From assembly GCA_964017045.1 (NCBI GenBank), contig OZ024797.1:16636863-16700862 (forward strand): a stretch of DNA of 64,000 nt. Direction: 5' to 3'. A program made the translations under genes and the position numbers. Shown here piece by piece: positions 1-11,326 of this stretch. How positions within the stretch are numbered: position 1 is the stretch's first letter; each line of letters begins with the position of its first letter. The stretch comes from Omphiscola glabra. Lineage: Eukaryota; Mollusca; Gastropoda; Lymnaeidae. Below the pieces are notes generated by a model. That model was not told the origin of the DNA. It worked only from the letters and a program-made list of their open reading frames with translations, and searched no databases.

Positions 1-354
1 CTGCTGATATGGTTTCATGAAATCACAATTTAATGGCTCAACAATAACATTTTATTCAGGACTGGGTAACTTAAAATAATTGTTTCCCTCAGTTTTAGTG
101 TTGCTCAATTAATAGCACCAATTTTCATACTGGGTCTGTCACAGATTCATTTATGGCAACTGAATTTCTAGATGACCCTGGTTGCTAAAAGAAAGGTAAT
201 CTATATCTGTTATATTTTAAATATTTTGAAACACTAAAAAAAACTTGATCAAGCAGGACAAATGAAATGAGAAGAATTAAATATATATGCCTTCAGCAGG
301 TGGTCAACTCTCAAGTTTAACCAAACTTTCTGTCAGTTTTCAAAAATTGTTTAG
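1..354. other. AT-rich non-coding left edge
   Basis: No exon with conserved protein features or repeat structure was recognised here. The 23-bp minisatellite begins at its right edge, and the only open frame nearby is a read-through into that array. Confidence 0.5.
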
Positions 355-3300
355 TCTTTTCAGCAAAAACAGTTTATTCTGTTCAGCAAAGACAGTTTAT
401 TCTGTACAGCAAAGACAGTTTATTCTGTTCAGCAAAAACAGTTTAGTCTGTTCAGCAAAAACAGTTTATTCTGTTCAGCAAAGACAGTTTAGTCTGTTCA
501 GCAAAAACAGTTTATTCTGTTCAGCAAAGACAGTTTATTCTGTACAGCAAAGACAGTTTATTCTTTTCATCAAAGACAGTTTATTCTGTTCAGCAAAAAT
601 AGTTTAGTCTGTTCAGCAAAAACAGTTTATTCTGTTCATCAAAGACAGTTTAGTCTGTTCAGCAAAGACAGTTTATTCTGTTCAGCAAAGACAGTTTAGT
701 CTGTTCAGCAAAGACAGTTAATTCTGTTCAGCAAAGACAGTTTATTCTGTTCAGCAAAAACAGTTTAGTCTGTTCAGCAAAAACAGTTTAGTCTGTTCAG
801 CAAAAACAGTTTAGTCTGTTCAGCAAAGACAGTTTATTCTGTTCAGCAAAAACAGTTTAGTCTGTTCAGCAAAAACAGTTTAGTCTGTTCAGCAAAAACA
901 GTTTAGTCTGTTCAGCAAAAACAGTTTAGTCTGTTCAGCAAAGACAGTTTAGTCTGTTCAGCAAAGACAGTTTAGTCTGTTCAGCAAAAACAGTTTAGTC
1001 TGTTCAGCAAAAACAGTTTAGTCTGTTCAGCAAAGACAGTTTATTCTGTTCAGCAAAGACAGTTTAGTCTGTTCAGCAAAAACAGTTTATTCTGTTCAGC
1101 AAAAACAGTTTAGTCTGTTCAGCAAAAACAGTTTAGTCTGTTCAGCAAAAACAGTTTAGTCTGTTCAGCAAAGACAGTTTAGTCTGTTCAGCAAAAACAG
1201 TTTAGTCTGTTCAGCAAAAACAGTTTAGTCTGTTCAGCAAAGACAGTTTAGTCTGTTCAGCAAAAACAGTTTAGTCTGTTCAGCAAAAACAGTTTAGTCT
1301 GTTCAGCAAAAACAGTTTAGTCTGTTCAGCAAAGACAGTTTAGTCTGTTCAGCAAAGACAGTTTAGTCTGTTCAGCAAAAACAGTTTAGTCTGTTCAGCA
1401 AAAACAGTTTAGTCTGTTCAGCAAAGACAGTTTATTCTGTTCAGCAAAAACAGTTTAGTCTGTTCAGCAAAAACAGTTTAGTCTGTTCAGCAAAAACAGT
1501 TTATTCTGTTCAGCAAAAACAGTTTAGTCTGTTCAGCAAAAACAGTTTAGTCTGTTCAGCAAAAACAGTTTAGTCTGTTCAGCAAAGACAGTTTATTCTG
1601 TTCAGCAAAAACAGTTTAGTCTGTTCAGCAAAAACAGTTTAGTCTGTTCAGCAAAAACAGTTTAGTCTGTTCAGCAAAGACAGTTTAGTCTGTTCAGCAA
1701 AGACAGTTTATTCTGTTCAGCAAAAACAGTTTAGTCTGTTCAGCAAAGACAGTTTAGTCTGTTCAGCAAAGACAGTTTATTCTGTTCAGCAAAAACAGTT
1801 TAGTCTGTTCAGCAAAAACAGTTTAGTCTGTTCAGCAAAAACAGTTTATTCTGTTCAGCAAAAACAGTTTAGTCTGTTCAGCAAAAACAGTTTAGTCTGT
1901 TCAGCAAAAACAGTTTAGTCTGTTCAGCAAAGACAGTTTATTCTGTTCAGCAAAAACAGTTTAGTCTGTTCAGCAAAAACAGTTTAGTCTGTTCAGCAAA
2001 AACAGTTTAGTCTGTTCAGCAAAGACAGTTTAGTCTGTTCAGCAAAGACAGTTTATTCTGTTCAGCAAAAACAGTTTAGTCTGTTCAGCAAAGACAGTTT
2101 AGTCTGTTCAGCAAAGACAGTTTATTCTGTTCAGCAAAAACAGTTTAGTCTGTTCAGCAAAAACAGTTTAGTCTGTTCAGCAAAAACAGTTTAGTCTGTT
2201 CAGCAAAAACAGTTTAGTCTGTTCAGCAAAAACAGTTTAGTCTGTTCAGCAAAAACAGTTTATTCTGTTCAGCAAAAACAGTTTAGTCTGTTCAGCAAAA
2301 ACAGTTTAGTCTGTTCAGCAAAAACAGTTTAGTCTGTTCAGCAAAAACAGTTTAGTCTGTTCAGCAAAAACAGTTTAGTCTGTTCAGCAAAAACAGTTTA
2401 GTCTGTTCAGCAAAAACAGTTTATTCTGTTCAGCAAAAACAGTTTAGTCTGTTCAGCAAAAACAGTTTAGTCTGTTCAGCAAAAACAGTTTAGTCTGTTC
2501 AGCAAAAACAGTTTAGTCTGTTCAGCAAAAACAGTTTAGTCTGTTCAGCAAAAACAGTTTAGTCTGTTCAGCAAAAACAGTTTAGTCTGTTCAGCAAAAA
2601 CAGTTTAGTCTGTTCAGCAAAAACAGTTTAGTCTGTTCAGCAAAAACAGTTTAGTCTGTTCAGCAAAAACAGTTTAGTCTGTTCAGCAAAAACAGTTTAG
2701 TCTGTTCAGCAAAAACAGTTTAGTCTGTTCAGCAAAAACAGTTTAGTCTGTTCAGCAAAAACAGTTTAGTCTGTTCAGCAAAAACAGTTTAGTCTGTTCA
2801 GCAAAGACAGTTTATTCTGTTCAGCAAAAACAGTTTAGTCTGTTCAGCAAAAACAGTTTATTCTGTTCAGCAAAAACAGTTTAGTCTGTTCAGCAAAAAC
2901 AGTTTAGTCTGTTCAGCAAAGACAGTTTAGTCTGTTCAGCAAAAACAGTTTAGTCTGTTCAGCAAAAACAGTTTAGTCTGTTCAGCAAAAACAGTTTATT
3001 CTGTTCAGCAAAAACAGTTTAGTCTGTTCAGCAAAAACAGTTTAGTCTGTTCAGCAAAAACAGTTTAGTCTGTTCAGCAAAAACAGTTTAGTCTGTTCAG
3101 CAAAAACAGTTTAGTCTGTTCAGCAAAAACAGTTTAGTCTGTTCAGCAAAAACAGTTTAGTCTGTTCAGCAAAAACAGTTTAGTCTGTTCAGCAAAAACA
3201 GTTTAGTCTGTTCAGCAAAAACAGTTTAGTCTGTTCAGCAAAAACAGTTTAGTCTGTTCAGCAAAAACAGTTTAGTCTGTTCAGCAAAAACAGTTTAGTC

Positions 3301-3517
3301 TGTTCAGCAAAAACAGTTTAGTCTGTTCAGCAAAAACAGTTTAGTCTGTTCAGCAAAAACAGTTTAGTCTGTTCAGCAAAAACAGTTTAGTCTGTTCAGC
3401 AAAAACAGTTTATTCTGTTCAGCAAAAACAGTTTAGTCTGTTCAGCAAAAACAGTTTAGTCTGTTCAGCAAAAACAGTTTAGTCTGTTCAGCAAAAACAG
3501 TTTAGTCTGTTCAGCAA
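355..3517. repeat. 23-bp minisatellite, about 137 copies
   Basis: A 23-bp unit built around ctgttcagcaaaaacag repeats head to tail for about 3.16 kb, with almost no length variation and no spacers. Two positions vary in an almost two-state manner: aaaaac versus aaagac, and tttagt versus tttatt. Minority variants are frequent in the left two thirds, and the right third is nearly homogeneous. Each unit contains short inverted repeats (ctgtt with aacag), so the single strand could form a ladder of small hairpins. Because 23 is not a multiple of 3, the array reads in all three frames in turn, and the short ORFs in it are artefacts. Confidence 0.97.
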
Positions 3518-4477
3518 GCGTATAAAAAACAACATCAAGTGATAGAATTTTAGTTTTTATTATTTCACAAATTGTTTTTTTTTTAACAAACTGCTTTAAA
3601 GTTTGTCATTGGTAGATATTGTAGGACCAAAAACCGTAATATCCAAACATGTGTGTGTAATTGTGTCAAACAATGAACTAACTTTTACTTTATTTGTGGG
3701 TGTGGTCTAGTTATATTATGTACCAATTTTACTCAATCATTTTGTTTTGTTATATTTTGTGAAAAGTCAAACTTTTGTTTGAACATTTGTCTTGACAAGT
3801 TAGGTAACAGTGTGATGAAGGTCTGTGAGACCTACAAATGCTTTCATTGAAGAGTTCAACACAATTGACTACATTATAAATGTTCATGACATTTTTTGTC
3901 ATCTTTTAATGTAAATTAATTCAATAAATCAAGAATCATAACCCTTGCTTGTTTCTGCTTTTATTTGATTAATTGTGTTACTTATTACATTTTAATCTGT
4001 AGAAAAAAAGTGGGATATAATTTCTGAATGATATTTCTTCATGTGACACAGTATAGACATGTTCTTAGAAATAAATTATGATATATCATGTTCTATATCA
4101 TGTTCTGAGAAATAGAATTAGTTATCATGGATTAAGCTTGATCAGGAAACAGTTCTTTGAATGTGTTTGACCTTTAGTAACAGAGATAGGCCTGTGTGTT
4201 CTAATTTAACGTTGCACACATTTTCTTCCTTCTTATGAGTGATTTAGAGTGTTAAACTGTCGATAACAAAAGACATGCATTCCTCAAGCTAATAACATAA
4301 AACAAACACTCGCTTGAGCTTAGTTGACTCATGATTTTGTTTATTTTTATTAAATTACTGCTAAAGATCACAAGCCATTTTATTTTGTGATTTCTGTTTT
4401 AATTTTTTTCTGAATCAGTCTAATACTGTCAAAACTTCAAAGTTGTGCTACAACATTAATTCCTTTCTCATCAAACA
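3518..4477. other. Intergenic, downstream of gene A
   Basis: AT-rich sequence with no recognised exon. It holds a small perfect stem (aggtct, loop gtg, agacct) at 3819-3833 preceded by tgatga, which resembles a decayed retrotransposon hammerhead core. Gene A on the minus strand ends at 4478, so its 3' UTR should lie within this stretch. Confidence 0.45.
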
Positions 4478-7400
4478 TTACCACAAAGAGTCCTCCCCCC
4501 AGCCGAGATCCTTGTACATGTTGTAACGACTTCGAGGCTTGACCCATTTGTCTGTAGGCTCCACAATACCTTTACCAACCTTCCAGCCATACATTTTATT
4601 GTAAGAAGACGGCGGTATTGAATCGCTGGTTTTGAAGCTGCAGAAATTTTATTAAGTATGATCATCGATATTTATATGTATTTAACGAGATTTGCTTATA
4701 GCGGCCCCAAATCTAAATTATACATAAAATAATAATATCTGTGCCTGTATGTCTTATTGTAGAAATAACACTGTTAGTAAGTGTATAATGTTTGCCTCAA
4801 ACTAAAAATATTTAATATAGATTAATTTGTAATTGCTGTACATTGTCTAACACAGCATTCTAAACTATATATATTCGTGGCCTACTTAAACATTTTATTT
4901 ACCGCTGTGCCCCCCCCCCACCCCACATACCTTCCACTTTGTTAACATTACAGTGGAACCTCTCATAAAGAGCATAATTCGTTCCAGAATCTTACTCGTT
5001 AAGCGAAAAACTCGTTAAACGAAACAATTTTTCCCATACAAATCAATGTAAAATACGATAATGCGTTCCATGCTGAAAAAATACTAATATTAAAAAAAAT
5101 ATATTATCATTTATTCAAATAAAATTACTTATGAATTGTTAAGGAGTGTAACAACTTGGAATACAATTTAGATTTGAAACAAAAAACGTAAATAAAAATA
5201 TGAATTTATGACAAATAATTAATCCTTTTTAACTAGAGAACTGTCTAAAGACATTTGTTTTTACCGACGCTTCAAAATTTGATGAAAATGTGTCGCAGCA
5301 TTGTCATTGAATAAATTTGTAGCACGAATAGCCACCTCCTTATTAGGGGGATGCTTCTCAATGTACGATGCAACAGTTTCCCATGCTTTCAGCAATTCTC
5401 TTATTGCGCTAGAAGATTGTTGCTCTGCTACTTCCTCCTCCATTAATGTGCTCTCCTCCATAATTTCTTGCTATGAAACACGATGAAATTCCATAAGCAC
5501 TTCGATGGTCAACTCTTGACTGAGCTCTTTCACAAGCTCTTCAATATCGTTGTTGTCCGCCTCGAGTCCCATGATATTGGCCAATGACACAATCTCGTTT
5601 TAACTGAAGACTCCACAGGTACCGTTTCAAAATCACATTCAACAACTCTCTCTGGCCTAAGTTTTTTTCCAAGCAGAAGTGAATGTCGGGAAAAAGGGAC
5701 TTCCCCTATCTGCGTAACTCTTTATGCGAAATGTAGCTCGTTAAGGGAGCAAATTCTTCACATTTTTTTGCTCGTTATGCAAATTACTCGTTATGAGAGG
5801 TGCTCGATATGAGAGGTTCCACTGTATTTTAAAAAACACTTTTGTTATAGATATGAAGTTCATTTTTTTCAAATTTTGCGCGACCCTCAAGAAATATGCT
5901 ATGGGCCCCATATGTCCCACTTTGAGAAACGCTGTCTTAGCATGCAGCCCGTATGTGGGTCGCCTTTTTAAAATTATTTTAATGGCTCACTTTTTCGTCA
6001 TCCTAGACTCTGGATCAGGCCACATATGAGCAAACTCTTCTGGGTCTACTCTTTTCACTTTGGAAGGCATCGGTCTTCTCTCCCCTTGATCTACATTTGT
6101 ATTTAGCTAAAATTAAAAAATCAATAATCAATCTAGTAAAAAAAAAATAGTAACTAGTTTAATTAAACATCTGTTTTGTGTCTCCGCTTTGCTTCTTATT
6201 CATTTCCTCAGACATCCACTCCAGAAACACAGACTTAATGACTTAAATTCACGAAGGAACTAGTAAAAAGTGGCGAAACTCCCAAGGGGGGGGGGGGGCC
6301 TTACTCCCAAACACCCCCCCCCCCCCCCATGGTCAAATAATCAGTATGTTCAGTATGATATTGCTGCTAAAAAGAATTATCTTTTTAAAATATTGCATAA
6401 TAGTTGATTCCTTTGATTCACAGTCACTCACGTGTCACTAAACTAAAACAGGGTTGCCAACCAAACGTAAATGTACGTATTATAATAGGCTAGTTCGTAA
6501 AATTTTGACATAAAATTTATTAAATAATTTGAACCCTTCATTTTAACCACTTCGGAATATTTGTAAAAAAAAAAATAATCATAAAAATGGAAGAATTTTC
6601 TAAACATATTTGGAACGAAACAAAACCTTGAATTTTGAGCATTTTATTGCTATGCTTTAAACTTGTATGATTATAAACAGGGTAAATGAAACATTGATGC
6701 GAGTTCCACCTTATGCAGTAAACTATCGCTAAATTTAGACATTGTGTCACACATATATATATATATAGATTTATTTATTTATACTTAAAAGAGATGTTCT
6801 TATGCCACTAATATTTTACTTGTTTTTAGTCCCAAAGTTATTGCAAATTTAGTTTTACAAACGATTACATAAAATATTTGTTTGCCCGTAAAACTTTTGA
6901 AGATTTAAGACACACGTCCTTAAATATTGTATTGAGTTTGCAAAACTGGCAGTCTAAAACTCGCGAATGAACAAACCCAACATTTAGGTAAAAGTCGATG
7001 ACTTTAGACATTGAACAAAAAATAATTGAATAGACAGTATGCTGGGGCAAAGTCACTTGGGCAGCTAGGCCGTTTCTATGAGTTCAAACCTTTTTTTCAA
7101 ACCTAGGTGAGAATTGAAAAATGCCCCCCCCCCCCAAATTGTTTTCCCTTTTACTACCACCACTCTCTCTCTCTCTCTCTCTCCCTGGCCTCCCTCCCTC
7201 TCTCTCTCCCTGTTATCCAGGCTACAACAATGCATTAGATATAAAAGAACTTTATATTCAATGCTAAATAATAATTTTAATTTTTAAATGGTTCCTCCAT
7301 ATCATTTTTTTCTCCTAATTCATTATAATATTTATATGTTGAGTTAAATTGTATAAGAGCCCGTAATTTGAGTAATTGTGCGATAATTTTTAACAACATT

Positions 7401-7569
7401 TTTATCAGCGATCTGCAACGATCTATTGCAGGTGCTATTGCATTGTGGGAATACATGTTCATGTCAATCTGAGGTTCAGGCAATAATGGTCAGAACGTGA
7501 GCTCAAACAAAGATTTGAAGCTAAAACCACCCACACATTTTCCGAAATATAAAATCAAAATGAAATTAT

Positions 7570-7601
<32 letters not shown>

Positions 7602-9961
7602 GTAATATCATAAACAGTTAAGAAAATATCACTGTTAATAAATTGGTCTACAGTTCTGGGACAATTATGCTAATTCAGGGACGTCTATCACCCCTTCCCC
7701 TCCCGAGTATTGGAAGCCAGCCCACACCCGCTGGACTTTGGTCAGTTCTGCATGGTATTAGCATTGGTATATAATTCTAGAGTTCACAATGAGTGGGTCT
7801 ATTATTAATACAAAAATTGGTAGAACGTTATTGATTATTATTTAAATTAACAACAAGCGATTACAATTTCGCTAATATCTCCATTATTCTTCAAATTTTT
7901 CAGCAAATCAAATCAAATGATTGCTCAAAAGGGATTTTACTTTCTTTTAAAGTTATCCTTTTTTTAATCACCATTGCGCCTGTCGCTCGATTGCTATGCC
8001 AGGCTATGCGGTCAAAATGTGTCACTGTTATACAGTGGCGTAGCTAGGGTTGGTGTCACCCGGTGCGATCCGCATCCCCCTAGCTACGCCACTGCTGTTA
8101 AACATCATGCACAAGTCTTTTCAGGTGAATTTATTGACTTGACTTCACTGTTTAGACGTTTACAACAATATCCGAATAAAATAAATAAATTAATGAATTA
8201 ATTAATATATAGATATATTGCGATTTAATGAAATACAATTATTGAAAATATCTCACTTCACTTTCTTGAAATTCACTACCTTCCATTCTCCAATGCACAG
8301 GGAATACAGATATTTTACTGTGCTCGGCAAGCTCTTCTCAGTGATTCTCACATTCATAACAATATCTTAATGTCTGGGACAGTTGCTTTTTTTTTTTTTT
8401 TTTATTTCCCATGAGAAGTTTGTAACAGTTGCTTTGTCTTTCAACAGCCCCTCTCCCCCCTCCCCCGTGTCGATGGCCCTGATCTGGTCGAATATGTTAT
8501 AAAACAAATTAAAACAACGAAGTGGCTATTCGTACGCGGGTACCAGAAGTGAGAGGTTGGGATTTAAAAACTATTTAAAATATAATTGTTGGGTTTGTAA
8601 GACAAAATGAGATAATTGAATGGACTATATGTTTGTCAACTTAATTCTTCAGTTTTACTCAAATAAACTACCACAAATGACATCCGAATAGCACTTCGAT
8701 ATTTAAAAGACATATTTTTTTTTGTAGCACTAAGCATATCCGGTATCTCGAATAAATCTACGATTTTCCCCCGTAATCTCTAATGTGTCACTCTTTATTC
8801 ACAGTCGTTTTTCTTGTCTTTAACAAAAAGTTTACAATACTGTGATACGATGTTAGAAACTTAAAACAAAAAAAATTGCTCAAGGGTTCTTGTTAATGTA
8901 CGTGAACGAGTTGTCCCCCTTGAATTATTACAGCTTGATCGAAATGAGATTTGTCATAGTAGCTGATGATCGATTACTTGAAATTATGTTGCTCTTGAAT
9001 TTGCATTGCAGCGTAACCGCATACTTTTGACTTTTGGAAGATTAAAATCAAGCTGAAACTAGCAACTGGCTTAGGAGAACTGTTAAAATAAACGATTATA
9101 TCCCCTACCACCACACCAAAACCCAACGTCTTACTTTATTGTAAATGGTAAAGATTTACTTCCCCCCCCACCCCAAATCCAAGACCGAACCCTATGTCTC
9201 ACCTCATTGTAAATAGGCAAGATGTACCCCCACATACAAGGCCAAGTTCTGCGATGTATCATATTCTCTTTGTTGATCATTTCTTTCCTGGAGGAAATAG
9301 GAATAAATAGCAGGACAAATTGCAGAACAAATGGCAGGTCAAATGGCAGCACAAATGGCTGGATAGATGGCAGGACAAATGGCAGGACAGATGGCAAGAC
9401 AAATAGCTTGTGAAACGTCACCTAAACTGTCTACGTGTATTTTAGAATCATGTCTACCATGCAAAATCACAACGATTCCCATCTGTAGATGAAATGAATT
9501 GTTTTCTCTCACTACCCAGTCCTAACACACATACATTTGTTTTCTCTCACTATCCAGTTCTTACACACATACAATTGTTTTCTCTCACTATCCAGTTCTT
9601 ACACACATTCAATTGTTTTCTCTCACTATCAAGTTCTTACACACATACAATAGATATAATTTGCATCCCTTAAAATTAAGCATGTCCCGGCACACTGGAC
9701 AGGGGACTAAAGGAATGAGGAGATATAGACAATATTACAATGAAAGGAAAGAGTATTATTATTATAACACTCAACACAAAACTATCAAAATACTGTATGG
9801 GCTGACAAAAGAACAAGCGAAAAATTGCAGTCTCGTTGTATGGAATGCATATCTAATTATACTTTGAACCGAAACGACTTTAGGAATGAAAATAATACTT
9901 ACGAAAATCTCATTTTTGCCACATAGTTGACGAAAGGGTCGTCATCTTTGGGCTTTGCCAT
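4478..9961 (-). CDS. C20orf85/CIMIP1-like ciliary protein, paralogue A
   Basis: Four exons on the minus strand: 9961-9903 (ATG start), 9287-9203, 6106-5991 and 4637-4478 (TAA). Lengths of 59, 85, 116 and 160 nt give a 139-residue protein. All junctions have GT donors and AG acceptors and keep phase. Visible motifs in order are FVNYVAKM, a RRTWPCMWGYILP block, RVDPEEFAHMWPD, and a C-terminal YGWKVGKG followed by YNMYKDLGWGEDSLW. Length and order (Trp-rich WG block, Pro-rich linker, GW motif, Trp near the C-terminus) match the small ciliary microtubule inner protein C20orf85/CIMIP1 as I know it; that family lines the lumen of axonemal doublet microtubules. Paralogue B at 24.5-32.2 kb has the same exon pattern. 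Start choice: the ATG at 9961 aligns with the ATG of B. The exon model is strong; the family name is inference from motif order and length. Confidence 0.72.
4853..5934. mobile_element. hAT-like non-autonomous element, split by a Tigger insertion
   Basis: The right end (minus strand) begins CAGCGTTTCTCAAAGTG and the left end begins cagcattctaaact, an imperfect terminal inverted repeat of hAT type. Flanks gtctaaca and tcttagca look like a decayed 8-bp target duplication. Removing the nested Tigger (4951-5824) leaves about 208 bp. It sits in intron 3 of gene A. The left end is diverged, so that boundary is less certain than the right one. Confidence 0.5.
4951..5824 (-). mobile_element. pogo/Tigger-type DNA transposon relic
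   Basis: Ends are inverted repeats (cagtggaacctctcata at the left, tatgagaggttccactg at the right), each flanked by TA, the target duplication typical of Tc1/mariner-pogo elements. The 874-bp copy keeps only the C-terminal part of a transposase on the minus strand, about 5610 to 5261. It shows an acidic EADNNDIEEL stretch, then an in-frame stop, then an ATNLFNDNAATHFHQILK block like the C-terminal tail of Tigger/jerky-type transposases. The catalytic DDE domain is absent, so this is a dead internal-deletion copy inserted into a hAT relic. Confidence 0.82.
8033..8094. mobile_element. 62-bp hAT MITE with 8-bp target duplication
   Basis: The ends cagtggcgtagctaggg and the reverse complement ctagctacgccactg form nearly complete inverted repeats. 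The flanking 8-mers ctgttata (8025-8032) and ctgttaaa (8095-8102) match at 7 of 8 positions. The 8-bp duplication and CAG...CTG ends indicate hAT mobilisation. A longer relative lies at 43121-43284. Confidence 0.78.
8518..8698. mobile_element. 181-bp MITE related to the foldback at 30.5 kb
   Basis: It starts cgaagtggctattcg and ends cgaatagcacttcg, an inverted repeat with one gap. The interior (gggtaccagaagtgagag near the start, then gttgggtttgtaagac) is closely similar to each arm of the inverted structure at 30493-30911, showing at least three copies of this family in the window. Confidence 0.65.
9308..9405. repeat. 12-bp-type short tandem repeat
   Basis: Degenerate copies of aaatggcaggac run for about 100 bp, directly upstream (on the minus strand) of the exon 2 acceptor of gene A. 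ORFs on both strands here are translations of this repeat. Confidence 0.7.
9499..9652. repeat. 38-bp tandem repeat, 4 copies
   Basis: A unit containing tgttttctctcactatcc followed by agttcttacacacata repeats four times with few substitutions, inside intron 1 of gene A. Confidence 0.88.
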
Positions 9962-10140
9962 TTTTGTTGGTGATTATTACGACACGCAATGGGGGCTGGT
10001 TCTATGGTGGTGCGGAAATGTTCCAAGAATATTTATTAAGCATCCGGTCCCAAAATGTGCAAATATTGAAGTGGAACATAAAATATCAGTATTCATTCAA
10101 AATTTCCCAAGCCCTTTTCACCAAACAGAGCTGTAGCAAA

Positions 10141-10376
10141 AAAAATTGGGGTGGGTGAGTACGTTGGAGATTAATTTTGCATTATATATGAGAGACTGCG
10201 TCCAAGTCGTGTGAAGGAAATAATGGAACAAGATATGTTTAGGCTCAAATTGAAAAGACGGGACAATTAAAATAACGTTTCGGCTGGATGCCTTCTTTAG
10301 CAGACAAGACAAAACAAGAAAAGTAGATGAAGATGATTAGAAATAAAAAAAATCATAACTTAAGTGCTAGAAAATC
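10141..10376 (-). mobile_element. Possible Penelope-like or related retroelement fragment
   Basis: On the minus strand the stretch 10302-10273 reads ctaaagaaggc, a short loop, then gccgaaacgtt. This small stem followed by GAAACG resembles motifs seen at the ends of Penelope-like and related retroelements, including hammerhead-type cores. No reverse transcriptase is left, so the assignment is weak. Confidence 0.3.
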
Positions 10377-10380
10377 TCAG

Positions 10381-10716
10381 TGTAGTCAATGGATCTCAAT
10401 GTAGTCAATGTATCTCAATGTAGTCAATGTAGCTCAATGTAGTCACCGTAGTCATTGTAATCACTGTTATCAATGTAACTCAATGTAGTCACTGTAGTCA
10501 ATGTAGTCAATGTAGTCAATGTAGTCACTGTAGTCAATGTAATCAATGTCATCAATGTAGCTCAATGTAGTCACTGTAGTCATTGTAGTCAATGTATTCA
10601 ATTTAGTCACTGTAGCTCAATGTAGCCACTGTAGTCAATGTAGTTAAATATAGTTCAATGTAGTCAATGTCGTGCAATGTAGTCACTGTAGTCAATGTAA
10701 TCAATGTAGTCCATGA
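10381..10716. repeat. 9-bp minisatellite (tagtcaatg type)
   Basis: Copies of gtagtcaat(g) and gtagtcact(g) variants run for about 335 bp. Several copies carry an inserted base (gtagctcaatg), so the phase shifts repeatedly. Confidence 0.92.
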
Positions 10717-11181
10717 AGTCCTATTTTTAGAACCGGAAACGTTTTATGAACTTTGCATCAGACTAGTACGAAAACCTTGATAAACTGTTGAACGTTGACC
10801 ATAACATTGGACCAAACTAAGACTTCTGGTTCACAACTCATGTGTCGCGACGGAAACTTCTCTGTAAGGTCACCGCCATTTTTAGTCAATTAAAAAATGT
10901 TTAAGAAAATAAAATTATACAAAGTAAGACATTTTTATTTGAAACGATGTCTTGATAAAGTTAAATCAATTTCATAATTCTCCTACTTTACACATCTATT
11001 TTACATATGTTTCGTTTATTGTCTTTTTATTATTTTTAAGTGTGTCGGGGTCGTGGGTCACTTCGCTTCTATAAGATGAGGTCGCGACTCAAAAAAGGTT
11101 TGGAACCAATTCCTTGGACTAACATCTCATCTTTGACTATCATTGATAATAGATGACCCGTAGCCGACGTTTCCTTTCAAA
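10717..11181. other. Intergenic with a hAT-like end remnant
   Basis: No exon seen. The stretch 11085-11106 (gtcgcgactcaaaaaaggt) resembles the subterminal part of hAT elements, but no matching second end was found. Confidence 0.3.
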
Positions 11182-11263
11182 GTACCTCCTCCTCACTCCC
11201 ACTATATAACTCTACCTTCTCCTCACTCCCACTATACTCTACCTTCTCCTCACTCTTCGAGGG
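11182..11263. repeat. Left remnant of a ccttctcctcactc minisatellite
   Basis: Three copies of a unit containing taccttctcctcactc lie just left of the Helitron array. The same core recurs in a longer array at 19982-20300 on the right side, consistent with a single older minisatellite separated by the Helitron insertions. Confidence 0.7.
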
Positions 11264-11326
11264 ACACTGAAAATGATAAAAAAATCATTTAAGAACTACT
11301 TAAAGACTTTTTTCTTTAGATAGATA

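Larger units (their letters stand above)
6107..9202. other. Intron 2 of gene A
   Basis: A 3.1-kb intron without coding features. It contains long homopolymers (G tract near 6286-6298 followed by a C tract near 6314-6329, and a C tract near 7571-7592), a CT-rich stretch at 7165-7210, a T tract at 8388-8403 and two small inverted-repeat elements listed separately. ORFs here are short and unsupported. Confidence 0.6.

Noticed and set aside
287..607. 106-codon ORF
   Set aside because: It is a translation of the 23-bp array, with no start context or domain.
355..3517. CRISPR-like array of short direct repeats
   Set aside because: Units are contiguous with no unique spacers, and the gene content is eukaryotic. 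It is a minisatellite.
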